Below are positions 1 through 12,700 of a DNA stretch of 64,000 nt, piece after piece (position 1 is the stretch's first letter; each line of letters starts with the position of its first letter). The position numbers and the translations under genes were made by a program. The notes beneath the pieces were generated by a model that saw nothing but the letters and a program-made list of their open reading frames with translations, was not told where the DNA came from and made no database searches. The stretch is taken from the NCBI GenBank assembly GCA_009746045.1, contig RPFO01000972.1, positions 175,001-239,000 of the forward strand, in the 5' to 3' direction. Origin of the DNA: Mesostigma viride. Taxonomy: Eukaryota > Streptophyta > Mesostigmatophyceae > Mesostigmatales > Mesostigmataceae.

Positions 1-117
<117 letters not shown>

Positions 118-589
118 CGCCCAGCCGGTGCAGCGTTCCCGTCGGCGTGCCCGTGTGAGTCGGCTCTCATCGTGAAGTCCAGTCGCAAGCAGAAGAACAT
201 AGACTCCTCTGGGCGGGCTGGCTCGAGCTACGAGCAGGCAACACGTGTGCCTCATGATTTCCCTCGTAAAAATAAACGACGTTAAAATTAACCCGTAATT
301 ATACCTCAACCTTAATTAATTTTATTAGTAGCATCGTGCTCCGTGAATTTTTTGGCCGAAATGCCGCGAGTAAATACCTTATTTGCAGGCTCGATCCGTT
401 CCGGAGGTCGTGAATACTTTGAGGTTTCTGCCGCCATGCTTGCTAGCCCTTACCTGCTCCCTCACCTTTGAGGGGAGCTTACACGCAATAAGTGGATGGA
501 ACAGCAACCTGGAAAACTGTCAATCTCTGCATTGGCGAACGGGCAGTGTCTTTTAGATCCTTGCCGGTGGTGACAGCTTCTATGCCGCC
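118..589. other. Upstream region without recognisable gene
   Basis: No convincing exon is seen. The stretch precedes the predicted start codon at 590, which sits in a good eukaryotic initiation context (GCCGCC before ATG). A 5' UTR and promoter should lie here, but no TATA box or other element can be assigned. Confidence 0.4.
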
Positions 590-755
590 ATGAGCAAACC
601 AAGCGACGCCAGGGACGCCGGTGGAACCTCCATGTTTCCAGCTGCCTTGCCTAGACCCCTGCCGAAACCTCTGTCGGCGAAAAGGGACAAGGAATTGGAC
701 TCTCCAGCGGAAGGAAATGTATCATCCAGGCGCACAGAGAAGCCAAAAGTTGGGA
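590..755 (+). CDS. Giant gene exon 1 (start codon)
   Basis: The ATG is in a GCCGCCATGAGC context. The exon encodes 55 residues rich in Pro, Lys and Asp (starts MSKPSDARDAGG) and ends at a good donor, GGGA|GTAAGT, in phase 1. Reading through the donor meets a stop two codons later, which supports splicing here. Confidence 0.65.
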
Positions 756-3700
756 GTAAGTAGAAACGCGAGCTGCCCATGCAATCTCTCGTGTTCCCCC
801 CCCCTCAGCACTCCCAGCTCATCCGCAGCACATCGGATTCTAGACATGGCGATATTTTGCTTACAGGGCACAGGAAACATCCCTCAAGGTCGGGGGATTT
901 GAGGCTTGGTAACGCGCTGTACCTGAGCTCCTACATATGGCTACGGCTTGTGGGAGGAGTTTAAGGCCCTCTTCGCAGCGCTCCCGGCAAGCCCACACAT
1001 AATTTCCACATCGACATGCGGCCACACATCTTCCATTAATAGGCTCTGTACCTATGCTTTGAACTCAGAGAGTTCGTGGATATTTGTAATACCAATGGAA
1101 GGCTTCCATGAACACAGTAGCTGGCTCCCTGAGTCAGTGCACGCCTAGAGCATTTGCGGTGCTGCCATTCCCAGAAGAGCGAAGAATCCCCAATTTCTGT
1201 GGGGTGCATTAGAGACCTGAGGCATCGCTGTTGTTTGGTAAATTTGGCGCTCTTTCAGTGTTCAAGGTTCTCCATACCATTAGGCTATAGGTTTGTTGGC
1301 TAGGGCTTCTTCCCTTCCTATTGTCTGTTTGATGCGCCAACTGTCGGCGTTCCGTTCACTTTTTCGTGGTGAAACAGAATCTACCTTATAAATAAGATAT
1401 TACCATGCATAGGGCAAGTACACATCATCAAATAACCTGCGTGCCTTGAAACACTTTCGTCGTGCTATCAATCGCCACGCGCTCCTTCATTCAATTCCAT
1501 GATATCTAACAATGCCATCTAATGATATCCATGCTATCTAGCAACCATGGCACCAGGATATCTAACAATGCCATCTAATGATATCCATGCTATCTAGCAA
1601 CCATGGCAACGCTTTGACGGACCATGTACAACATCATGCACATAACGCTATCTTACAAAATAAAAATGCGTTATGTGCATCATGGGCATGGGTCATCATG
1701 TCCATTGGTCATCATGGGCATGGGGCATTAAGGGCATGAAGCATTATGGGCATGGGGCATCATTCCTTTCCCATGCTATCTGACAAAAGCGTTAATCCTT
1801 CCACAGACAACGCCCATCGAGATTGCACAATGTCGGCATCGTCATCGTCATTGTCATCGTCATTGTCATGGTCATGGTCATCGTCATGGTCATCGTCATC
1901 GCCTTCGTTGTCGTCGTCGTCGTCATCTTTGCGCGTTCTATTGGCGTGCAGCGTCCCAGGGCCAGGGCGCCAACCGCCACTTCCAGCAGGTGCTGCAGCA
2001 GGTCGAGGAGGCGGTCGCTAAAAGTAGCCGCAACATGGACGAGGTCATGCTGCAGAACAACACGCACTATCACCCCGGCGCGAACGCGAGACGACGGGGA
2101 CATGGAGGGGGAGCGAAGGGGGAAGCTGGACACTCGCCCAGGGTGCCCTCGGCACGCCGCAACGGTACACAGGGAGGGGGCCGCCTGGTGCGGGGGGGGG
2201 GCGGAGGGGGGAAGGGGAGGGATTGCCTGGTTCCAGGGCGCGAGTTTCTTTCTCTTTTGCTTTGAGGGTGCGGGGGAGGGGTTGGGAGGGAAACGCCTCG
2301 TTTAGGGCTGAGATTTTGAAGATACGGTGGAAAGGAAGGCGCTCAATTCAAGGGTCTGTTATTTGGGGCGTGAGTTTTGCTTTTGAATAGCGCTGAAAGG
2401 GTCTGTTATTTGGGGCGTGAGTTTTGCTCTTGAATAGCGCTCAAAGGGTCTGCTATTTGGGGCTTGAGTTTTGCTCTTGAATAGCGCTCAAAGGGTCTGT
2501 TATTTGGGGCGTGAGTTTTGCTCTTGAATAGCGCTGTTTGTTGATAAGGCAGTCTATGTTCGAGGCTGTTGGGGTTTAGCTAGGGGGTTCAGGGCGTAGG
2601 GCCCAAGGGTTAAGGGGCTCGGGGGTTGGTACTGTTTATAGTCTGTGTTGTACATTTTACATGTTAGGTTGATGGGCTTTCATCCGATAGGCTATAGGCT
2701 TGGACTTCTTACATGGAGTCCACATTGAGTGGTTTCGTTACCTCCTACCTGCGCTCCATTTGGAATTCTGTCATGGCTCCTATCGTAAACTGATTGTTCA
2801 TGGCCCCTATCGTAAACTGATTGTTCATGGCCCCTATCGTACACTGAGTGTTCATGGCCCCTATCGTAACCTGATTGTTCATGGCCCCTATCGTACACTG
2901 AGTGTTCATGGCCCCTATCGTGACCTGATTGTTTATGGCCCCTATCGTAACCTGATTGTTCATGGCCCCTATCGTACACTGAGTGTTCATGGTCCCTATC
3001 GTGACCTGATTGTTTATGGCCCCTATCGTAACCTGATTGTTCATGGCCCCTATCGTAACCTGATTGTTCATGGCCCCTATCGTACACTGAGTGTTCATGG
3101 TCCCTATCGTGACCTGATTGTTTATGGCCCCTATCGTAACCTGATTGTTCGTTTGTTGGTTTGTTTTGCTACCCTGCGCTCCCTCTGGGATCCTTCCACG
3201 CTACGCCACAGCGTCCGTCCCCGTCCCCCCCCCCCCTCTTCGAGCCCTTCCAGCCCCCCCCTCGCCCGGAGTCCGCCCTCCCCTTCCTAGCCAAGATCGG
3301 CGAGCTGTCATCCCCCAGGGTGGTGGCCCCTGACCACCCTGCCGAGGCCTCTCCAGGGCCCCCCTTGGGTGGCCACAGCAAGTCGGGCGGTCCCACACGA
3401 CCTCGAGCACCCAACGCCCATGGCCCTAACAGCGCCACCGTTCAAGGCCCAAACAGCCACAGCGTTAGTAGCGGCCCCAGTAGCCATCCGCATACGTCAG
3501 CAAGGGACCGCCTCACTGGCGGCACCTCAGGTGCGAGTGCCAGCATAAGTTCAAGTGGCAGCACGGGTTCTACTGGCGTCGGTCACGGCGCGCGGCCCAT
3601 GTCGGCCCAGGTGCCCTTGAGCGCGCCCATGGTGGCGCCGCACCACTCGGGGGCCGCCACATGTCGCGGCCTGGGACCATCATCGTCGCCGCCCGGGTCA

Positions 3701-6700
3701 AACGCTGCTGGCATCCCAGAGACGGGTGTGGTAGGTTGTTGCCGAAACTACCGTGGTCGGTTGCAACAACTAATGTGGTAGGTTGTTGGCAAGAGATCGA
3801 GGTGAAAATGCTGCCAAAAACCAATGTGCTGTGGCTCAGATGGTAGAGCATCTGATCAAATGTGGTAGGCCTCGCCGCCGTGTGTTTCTTCACGTCCTGG
3901 TCACCTGTTGGATGTTGCAGGGAAAAACCGGGCAACACTGTGGTCGTTGCCCGTGTGTTGTGTTCATTTTCCAGTCAGTTTTTGGATTGCAACCCTACAA
4001 CCAGGGAGATGATCAGCATTAACTTGCCATCAGGGCTGCAGGCTGTAGCACCAGATCATGCATGCACTACCATACGCAAGTATGTAATTTTTCTTCTTCT
4101 GCCTTACACTTACACACCAGCCGTGGCATCTTGCACCAAATGCACTAACATCCGTGAGTGTTTTATCCCTGCTTCTTCTTCCTTACACTTGAATCCTCAC
4201 ACACACCAGCCGTGGCAACTGCGCCGACCCACCATATGGGACGTTGACCGCAGCCAAGAGAAGGAAAAAGAGAAGGACAAGGAGGTGGAAAAACTCAAGG
4301 AGAGGGACAAGGAACTCGAACGGGCCCGCCCCTCGCCCCCCTCACAACCACGTCCGCAGGGTTCCGCCACCCCTAGCGGCGCCACCCCTATTATGCCATC
4401 CTCCATCAACCCCACCCAGGCCATTCTCCACCAGATCGACGTCTCATACCGCTTTGAGCGCCCTCTCTCCACCCCTAATGCTGTGGCCTCGTCCACCGCC
4501 GACACCGCCCTGGCGGGCAGAGTGGCAGCAGCGGTGGCCAGTTCAGCCACCGGAGACGGCGGCGTGACGGGGGGAAGCAGTACCCCATGGGGCATGATCA
4601 CTGGCGATGTTGCGGCAGCTAGCATCGGTGCCGATGCCAGCCTTAGTGCCAGATCGGAGACGGGAGGGGAAGGGGCCAGGACCGGTGGGGCGACTGCGAG
4701 GAATCCCAGCAGTGGCAGCAGTAATAATAACAAAGCAATGCATCATAATTCTGGGGACGACACTCGCACCGGAAGAAACAGCATCTCCCATGCGGGCTAT
4801 GCCGGTCCGCCGACCGGTGACGGCAGCAGTAGTACCAGCGGCCCAGGAGGCACGGCCAGGGCCGGTGCGGACGCCAGCGCTGCCGCCCCAGGGTCTATTC
4901 CTCCGTCCCTGATCCATGTGCACGCGATTGGTGGACTAGCCACCCCCTTTTGGCCCCAAGTGCCCCCCCGGAAACCCCGCGCCAAGTCGGCGAGCCCTGG
5001 AAGCCTGATGGTGTCATCATCGCCGGCGGTCGTGGCGGCAGAGGCTATTGCCTCACACTCCGCAGCTAGTAATAATAGTTATTTTGCCGCATCGCTGGGC
5101 CAGGCAGCCCCCTCCTCGGCACCCAGTCAGCCCTTTTCTGCGCGGCCTGATGCCGCTGAGCTGGCGCAGTATTCGGCGAATCTGCGCCAGGGTGTGTTGC
5201 CGGATTCAGAGATCCCTGCCCGGTTCCAGATCTTCAGCCACGACCCTGTGTTCAAAGGTAAGGACGCGCTTCGCGGCAACGTTTTCACAATCCAACCCCA
5301 GGGGGGTGCCTTTCGGACCCGTAGGGTGCCTTTGCGTTTTAAAGTAGGAAATCGCCGTGTTTGAAGGCCTCTTGTGATTTTGAAGGTGATTTTTTTTCCC
5401 CACAGAGAATGATGGCGTGGTAGCGGGGAAATCCTAGGGAGACAGGCCCTAGGATCGATGAGCCTGTTACACCACCTATGAGTGGCTGCCTTGCGAACAC
5501 AGGCGCCACTCCTAGGCGGGAGGGGTAGGATAAGATGGGGGCCGGAGGGGGAGGATTGCGTGGGTCTTTGCATGTCCTCCTTCCTGGTGCTGTATAGGGT
5601 CATCTTTCTCTTGGTCTAGCTGTTTGGGCTCATTATCGCTTGGTCTAGCTGTTTGGGCTCATTATCCCTTGGTCTAGCTGTTTGGGCTCATTATCTCTTG
5701 GTCTAGCTGTTTGGGCTCATTATCTCTTGGTCTAGCTGTTTGGGCTCATTATCTCTTGGTCTAGCTGTTTGGGCTCATTATCTCTTGGTCTAGCTGTTTG
5801 GGCTCATTATCTCTTGGTCTAGCTGTTTGGGCTCATTATCTCTTGGTCTAGCTGTTTGGGCTCATTATCTCTTGGTCTAGCTGTTTGGGCTCATTATCTC
5901 TTGGTCTAGCTGTTTGGGCTCATTATCTCTTACTACTAGAGTTGAGCTGTTTTGGATCATCACCTTGGTCTAGCTGTTTAGGGTCATTATCTCTTTTGGG
6001 GTTGAGCTGTTATGGGTTATGTTCTTGGTCTAGCTGTTTAGGGTCGTTATCTCTACTGGGTTTGAGCTGTTTAAGGTCATTCGCTTGATATAGCTGTTTA
6101 GGGTTTAGCTGTTTGGGGTCTAGCTATTTAGGTTCATTATCTCTTGGTCTAACGCGGCAGGCACGGGGGAGGACAGCGCGTCGTAGCCTTGTGTGTCCTG
6201 TGCGTGCCAACCAACCTAGTCGGCAACCGTGTGTGTCCTGTGCGTGCCAACCAACCTAGTCGGCAACCGTGTGTGTCCTGTGCGTGCCAACCAACCTAGT
6301 CGGCAACCGTGTGTGTCCTGTGCGTGCCAACCAACCTAGTGATTTTTGTATCATGGCAACACAAGGAAGGAAAACTTATAAATTATAACATGACTCCGTT
6401 GGGAGATCATGTAGCAATCTGGAGGACAGTTCAGAGTATTCACAAGGAATTATACACTTTTGTGTTCGATGCGTCTGGATGGTGTCGAACAGGCGCGGCA
6501 GGCAAGGGGGAGGACAGCGCGGAACTGTTGCGGCTCGCGGACCCGAGTGTGGCGCAACGCGACCCGACGCAGGGCGCCGCCGACGAATGGCGTGCACTGC
6601 AGTTCCCCTCCAAGAGGTATCGCCGCTTGTGTCCTGAGAAGCGATGGAGGGATCGTTATCTTTTTAGATGCGCCTCCATTTCCCTCAATGAAGTGGGCGC

Positions 6701-9700
6701 TGGTTTTGTCCCTGAGAAGCATTTGGGGTAGTGATTTTTTTATGCGCTTCATTTCTCCTATAAAAGGTTGACACCGCGTTTGGCCTTGTAACAGATTGAG
6801 GGGTGAATTTTCATGCACGCCACACTCCACATCGCAGCACTCCGCACTCAACACACTGCAAACCAGTGGGGGGAAAGATGGGCAGTGTTCTGTTCATGCA
6901 CTCCACGCCTCAGTTCCCTTTTATGGGGTGGGAACCCCAGCGCTCATCGAGAAGTGGGTGTTGGTGACATCTTCATGCACGCTCACTCACGCCGGTTCCG
7001 GGAGCGGTGCATGCCCATCGCTGCCAGTTCCGCGCCCAAGGGGGCAGTGTAAAGTGCAATAAGCATACGATAGGAAACCCCTTGCCTGTCTTGTCGCTTG
7101 TAGCTTCTGGGTCACTTGTGGCTGGACCACTCTTGGCTAAGCAGCGGCTGGAAGACGTATTGGAATCGAACAGTGACGGACACCCCTTCCTGAAGAAACT
7201 CACTTGATTCATAAAGACCCCTTTGTTCTATCAAGGAGACAAACCCTTTGTTCTATGCTCCCCAGAGGGTCCCCCGGCGATGTGCGGCTAGTTGCCAAGA
7301 AAGCAAATAAGAAAGCAAATAAGAAAGCAAATTAGAAAGCAAATAAGAGAGCGAATAAGAAAGCAAATAAGAAAGCAAATAAGAAAGCACATTGGAGCGT
7401 CCCGTGATTCATGCTGATCTGTCGACTTATCCAGTTACAGGTCACTTCCTCCGAGATCCTTGCTTGTGCGTCCAGTCCCTGCTAGCTTGCTTTTTCTGCT
7501 AGCTTGCTTTTTCCTGATAGCTTCCTTTTCCGGATAGCTTGCTTTTTCCTGATAACTTCCTTTTCCTGATAGCTTACTTACTTTACTTGATTGATTTTTG
7601 TCAATAACCCACTCTCCCTGCCAGGCCATTGGTGCCGATGGAGGTAGTGCACTTCATTAAAGCTAGCGCTGTTACCATTCACTACTGACCCACCCACGGA
7701 GCTAACTCATGTTTCTACCCATCTACCGATTACTGTCTTCTCAACTTGCTTAGGGACGTGCGTCCCCACCCTTGCTCCCTGCCCTTGCTCCACCGCCCTT
7801 GCTCCCTGCCCTTGCTCCACCGCCCTTGCCTGCTTACTCGCAAGCTCGGTTGCTTGCTGATACCTACCACCGCTCCAGGCCGTCGGGCCACCCGGTGGCA
7901 TGTGGTATACCTCACAAATGCTAGCTTTGTAGTCCGCTTCATTTGCCAAGATGCCCCCTTTACAAACAATTTCTGCGCCCACTTTCCTGCTTACATGCCA
8001 GACCCTCGGGCTGGCCGGAGGTGGTCTACCCCATCAAGTTCCCCATCAAGTTAGACTAGCTTCCTTGTCAGCACACCTGCTTGTGTGCCCACGTATGTTC
8101 CCACCAATAGCTATAAGCTCATTCGCCTATTTAGTTTAGTACTCACCGATATTCCTTACCTGTGTAAGCGCCTTACCCTGGCGCCCTCTGGAGGTGTTCT
8201 ACCTCGCAAACGCTAGTTCTGCTGCCAACCCACTTCCCGCTAGCTTTCTTGTCAACTTACGGACGCCCTTGCTATCGCGCGCTTGCCATCCCGCCCTTGC
8301 TCCCCCGCCCTTGCTTGCATGCTTTCTTCCTCACTATTCCTTCCCCCCCGCACCCCACCCACCAGCCCGTCGGGCCGACTAGAGGTAGTATGCCTCGCGC
8401 GCGTGCTGGACCTGATGTGTGCAGAGATCATCGAGAAGATGCCGGACAAGGAGGCCCCGCAACAGGCCATGGGCGGGCGGGGGGCACCAGAGGAGTTGGC
8501 CGCGGTGGACCTGGACGCGTCATCGTACGCACTGTGGGACGTGAGTACGAGTCTCTTGTAGGAAAACACTGTTATTTACTATCACAGGACCTGGACGCGC
8601 CATCGTACGCGCTGTGGGACGTGAGCCTTCCTTGGGTCTTTAAGCGTCATGAAAGGACCTCGACATACTGCAGTATGCTACTATCATACCTTGACGCGCC
8701 GTCGTGTGCCATCTGGCATGTGAGTGGTTGCAATAGACCTATGACGTATCATAGCCTGATGATCGATTTCGCCTGTCTACCGAAACCCGCTTCTTACTAC
8801 TATTTGATCTTTGTTAGGTCTACTCGGTGATCTGGAAGGAGCTGGTAACCCAAGCGGGGGCGCACTGCATATTCCTCCATCTCCATTCCATTTACTAAAC
8901 GCCCACAATCCGATTCCATGATTCGACTAACAGATCCCCCCACAAACAAACATGATTCCACTAGCAGGACCCCACACAAACAAACATGATTCCACTAACA
9001 GACTCACACACAAACAAACATCATTCTACTAACAGACGCGCACACTAGCAAACACATTAATCTCCTACCCCCACACTAACAAACACAATTGTACTACCCC
9101 CCACATTAACATTCGCGCCAGGTCTATTTGGCCATCTGGAAGGAACTGGAGCACCTAGTGCCGTGGTTGCTCACCCCAGTCCGCCCAACATGTGTCTTAC
9201 CAAATATTGGCCGCCAGGTCTACTCGGTCGTCTGGAAAGAGCTCGTCCGGCAAGTGTGGGTGCACTGCGTTGAGCGGGGAGTGCTCCTTGAGCGGCTCCG
9301 CCGCGGTGTGGCCGACATCCTGTCCTTCCTCTCTTCTTATGCGGTTGCGGCGCGGTTGGCGCTGGGCGACCTTCTCCGCCAGCTGGCGGAGAAGAAAGAC
9401 GCGCTCATCGGGGTCACGAGGGACGTCTCGGAGAAGGGCGTGCATATCCAGTCGCTGGAGTGCCAGGTCCAGGTGCTGGAGGTGAGGGCTGGGGAAGAGT
9501 TTTTACATGGCCTATAAAGGGGATCTCACGGCTGCCAGCATATATCCTGTTTGGCGTGTCCATCCAGCCGTAGAGTGCCAAGTCCAGGTGCTGGAGGTGA
9601 GGGATTTTCTCTGTTCTTGAAATGGATACGCCATCCAGTAGCATAGATCCTGTCGGGTGTGCGCATGTAGTCGGTTGAGTCTCAGGTCGAGGTGGTGGAT

Positions 9701-12700
9701 GTGGGTGGGGGAGACGGGCGCTTGCACCCCCCGCTTGAGGCTGATGACGGATCCGGCCGATCCAGGGCTGCGATCTTAAACCTGAAATCAAATCCAGGGC
9801 TGCGATCTTAAAGTAGAAAACGAATCCAGGGCTGACCATCTTAAACATCAAGTAGGCACATCCACCCACCCTCGCGTACGACTGACCGCTACTTAGCAGC
9901 GCTTGGTGCCTGCTTTGAGATCTTTTTCCCCCAAACCAGCCCTGCGATCCCCGATTTGCAAAATCCAGGGTCTCGAGATCTTAAACCTGAGAATCATAAA
10001 CCTCGAACTGGGGGTGTATCTGGCTTCTGAAGGTGGTTTTACAGCCCGGGCTTGCAGGTCGGTTTTGATGCACATCGCAGGTCATTTGAGTGCCAAGTCC
10101 AGGAGCTGGAGGTGAAGCCTGGGGATGGCTTCTCATTAGCAGGGCTGGTGTTTCTTGGCCGTCATTAGCGTCACGCATTACTGGGTGTGCGCGTCCAGTC
10201 ATTATAGCGCCTGGTCCGGGTGCTGGAGGGGAGCCAGGGGGGGAAGGGGGGGAGGGAGGGGTAGGCAGCCTGATTGTGTTACAGTAGGCAGCCTGATGGT
10301 GTTACGGTAGGCAGCCTGATGGTGTTACAGTAGGCAGCCTGATGGTGTTTCGGTAGGCAGCCTGATGGTGTTACAGTAGGCAGCCTGATGGTGTTACGGT
10401 AGGCAGCCTGATGGTGTTACGGTGGGCAGCCTGATTTTGTTTTACTGTTTTAACATGATTGTGTTGCGGTAGGCAGCCTGATTGTGTTTTACTGTTTTGA
10501 CCTGATTGTGTTACGGTAGGCAGCCTGATTATGTTACGATGAGCAGCCTGATTACCTTTTTGTAGTGTTCAACCAAGGTGTCTGTCGGTTGGGTAATGCT
10601 GAGTGTCTCGAAGTCTCTCCTCCACGCAGCATCCCTACCATAGAACGCTGCTTTGAGTTCGTTTCGGTGCAGAGAAACTCATGGACGGCCGGTCCACATC
10701 ATGTATTAGTACGACCGGGGCTCATGCGGTGGTGCAGTGAGAGAGGCGTGGAGGGGCTTCCCCCTCCTGGTCGTGTAGCAGAGATCTACTGCACCGCCTT
10801 CCATAGTTCGTTGGTACCTGTGCTGGGTTTTTGCCCCTATTTAAAAGATACCTTAACACATATGATCTTATTTCCTTTCTCTATCTAAGGCCCCCCTCCT
10901 CGTTGTGTATAGGGGTTGGAGGTTCCTTTACTTTGCATTGGCACCCATTTGACGCACTCGCGTGCTTATTAATTATTAATAATTAATCTACGGCCTTGCT
11001 TGTATCCACCCTCAATGACCATCGTACCCTATGTCCTGCTCCCGCGCTATGCACAGGCCATGCTCGAAAAGGAGCGGCCGCGCACGACCCAACAGGCTAT
11101 TGTGCCAATGCCGTTACCACATTTTATGGGATGCACAGTTATTTGCCCCATTTGTCCCATTCGACATGTAATTGTTCTGTACATGCAGGCCATGCTGGGA
11201 ATGGAGCCCTGCGCACAGCCAAGCCAGATTACTGACAGCGCTTTATTATACCAAGCGGGTTGTGAGTGCGTTTGCCATCTCTCAAAGCTAATCAGACTTT
11301 TTTTTTTTCACTCTTGCGCCCCCATCATCTCCGTGTGCAGGCCATGCTTGAGAAGGAGCGCCTGCGCACGGCCAAGCAGGCGGAACAGCTGGCCGAGCAC
11401 GCGGGCCGCGCGACCACGCAGCAGTCGCGCATCGACCAATTGGAGATGACATCCGATGCGCTGAGGGACGCGCTTGCTGATGTGCTGGCGCAGGCGAGGG
11501 GGAAGGGTTCCACGCTGGCGGTGCCGGAGGCTGTACGCACGATTCTTGCGAACGCGGGTGCGGCCAACACGTACGAGGAGGACAGGGAGGTGGGTGGGGG
11601 CTGAGTGTGTGTGTGGGGGGGGGGGTGTTACTCCATCGATAAAGAGTAGGTTGAGATAGTATTGATGGGGGGCCGCATGCACTATCGTGGGTAACACATA
11701 CGAGGAGGACCGAGAGGTGCGCGGGTGGGACAGGGGGCGGTTGCTGGCGGTGGCTACTGTGTTATGAACGAGGTACGTATGTGATATTGATAGGAGGCTG
11801 TGCGCAGTTTTTGTTGCCAGCAAATGTAAGGAGGATTGAGAGGTGGATGGGGAGGGCGCGACCGTGAGGAGGAGGCAGGGGTAGGTGTGGGTGGGGAGGA
11901 GGTGGGGAGTGGGGTCGCTGTGTGTTAATGTTTTGCTGTGTGTTAAGGTGTTTGTCCGCAACACTCGGCTCTGTTTGTCTTGACTCCAATCTATCTCCAA
12001 ATATATTTCTGATGGATGCCTGTTGCTTAACTGTCCATCACAGGCCATGAAGCGGCTGCGCCCTTATGCTTCGCTGTGTGTCTGGAACTCACTCATTCCC
12101 ATGCCTGATGGCTTCACTTTCTGTGATAATGTCACAGGCCGTCGAGCGCCTGCGCTCATTCCGCAACGCTCAGCTGGTCGAAGCGCTGGAGAGCGCGCGC
12201 TCCTCCGCCGCCGCGTGGGAGGCGCTCGCCACCACGGCGATGAAGCAGCTCGCGTTGCAGGCGGTGGAGCGGCCGGTGGTGATGGGGGCGGGTGTCGCGG
12301 GGGTTGGGCTCGGTGAGGCGGAGGTGACAGCTGGCAGGAGCGGGTCGTCCGCGCTGGGATTGAAACGGACGGGACGTGGTGAGGACTTGGACCCAACAGG
12401 CCTGTTTTGCTTGCTTTCTTCATCGTCTGTGATGCGGACTTGAACTAAAAGGTTTACTACAGCGGCTTATCAAGGCAACCCCCTATTTAGGCTGTTTAGG
12501 CTTATTACTGTATTTTACTTTCTTTTATTATCCTCTATTCTCAACCCCCTATCCTGTAATTTCCGTTCTGTAATCTGCTCTCTACATTCTTCAAAGTGCC
12601 TTTACAAAATAGAGCGTCCCAAGTATGAGTGCTTGCGCGTTCTGTTCTCTCTAACGTTAAGGCCCTCTTTCTGACTTTTGACAAGGGCAACTCAAACAAC

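Noticed and set aside
2692-3290. CRISPR-like array
   Set aside because: Direct tandem 27-bp repeats without spacers in a eukaryotic intron; a minisatellite.
3826-3900. tRNA gene starting GTGGCTCAGATGGTAGAGC
   Set aside because: Good A-box but no B-box or T arm follows, and no cloverleaf forms; probably chance or a relic.
8800-8870. Alternative exon starting GTCTACTCGGTGATCTGGAA
   Set aside because: Lacks a donor and diverges after about 50 nt; treated as a decayed copy of the exon 7 start.
11000-11250. Extra coiled-coil exons starting with AMLEKE-like sequence
   Set aside because: Frames lose the heptad pattern within 15 codons and no donor follows; decayed copies of the exon 8 edge.
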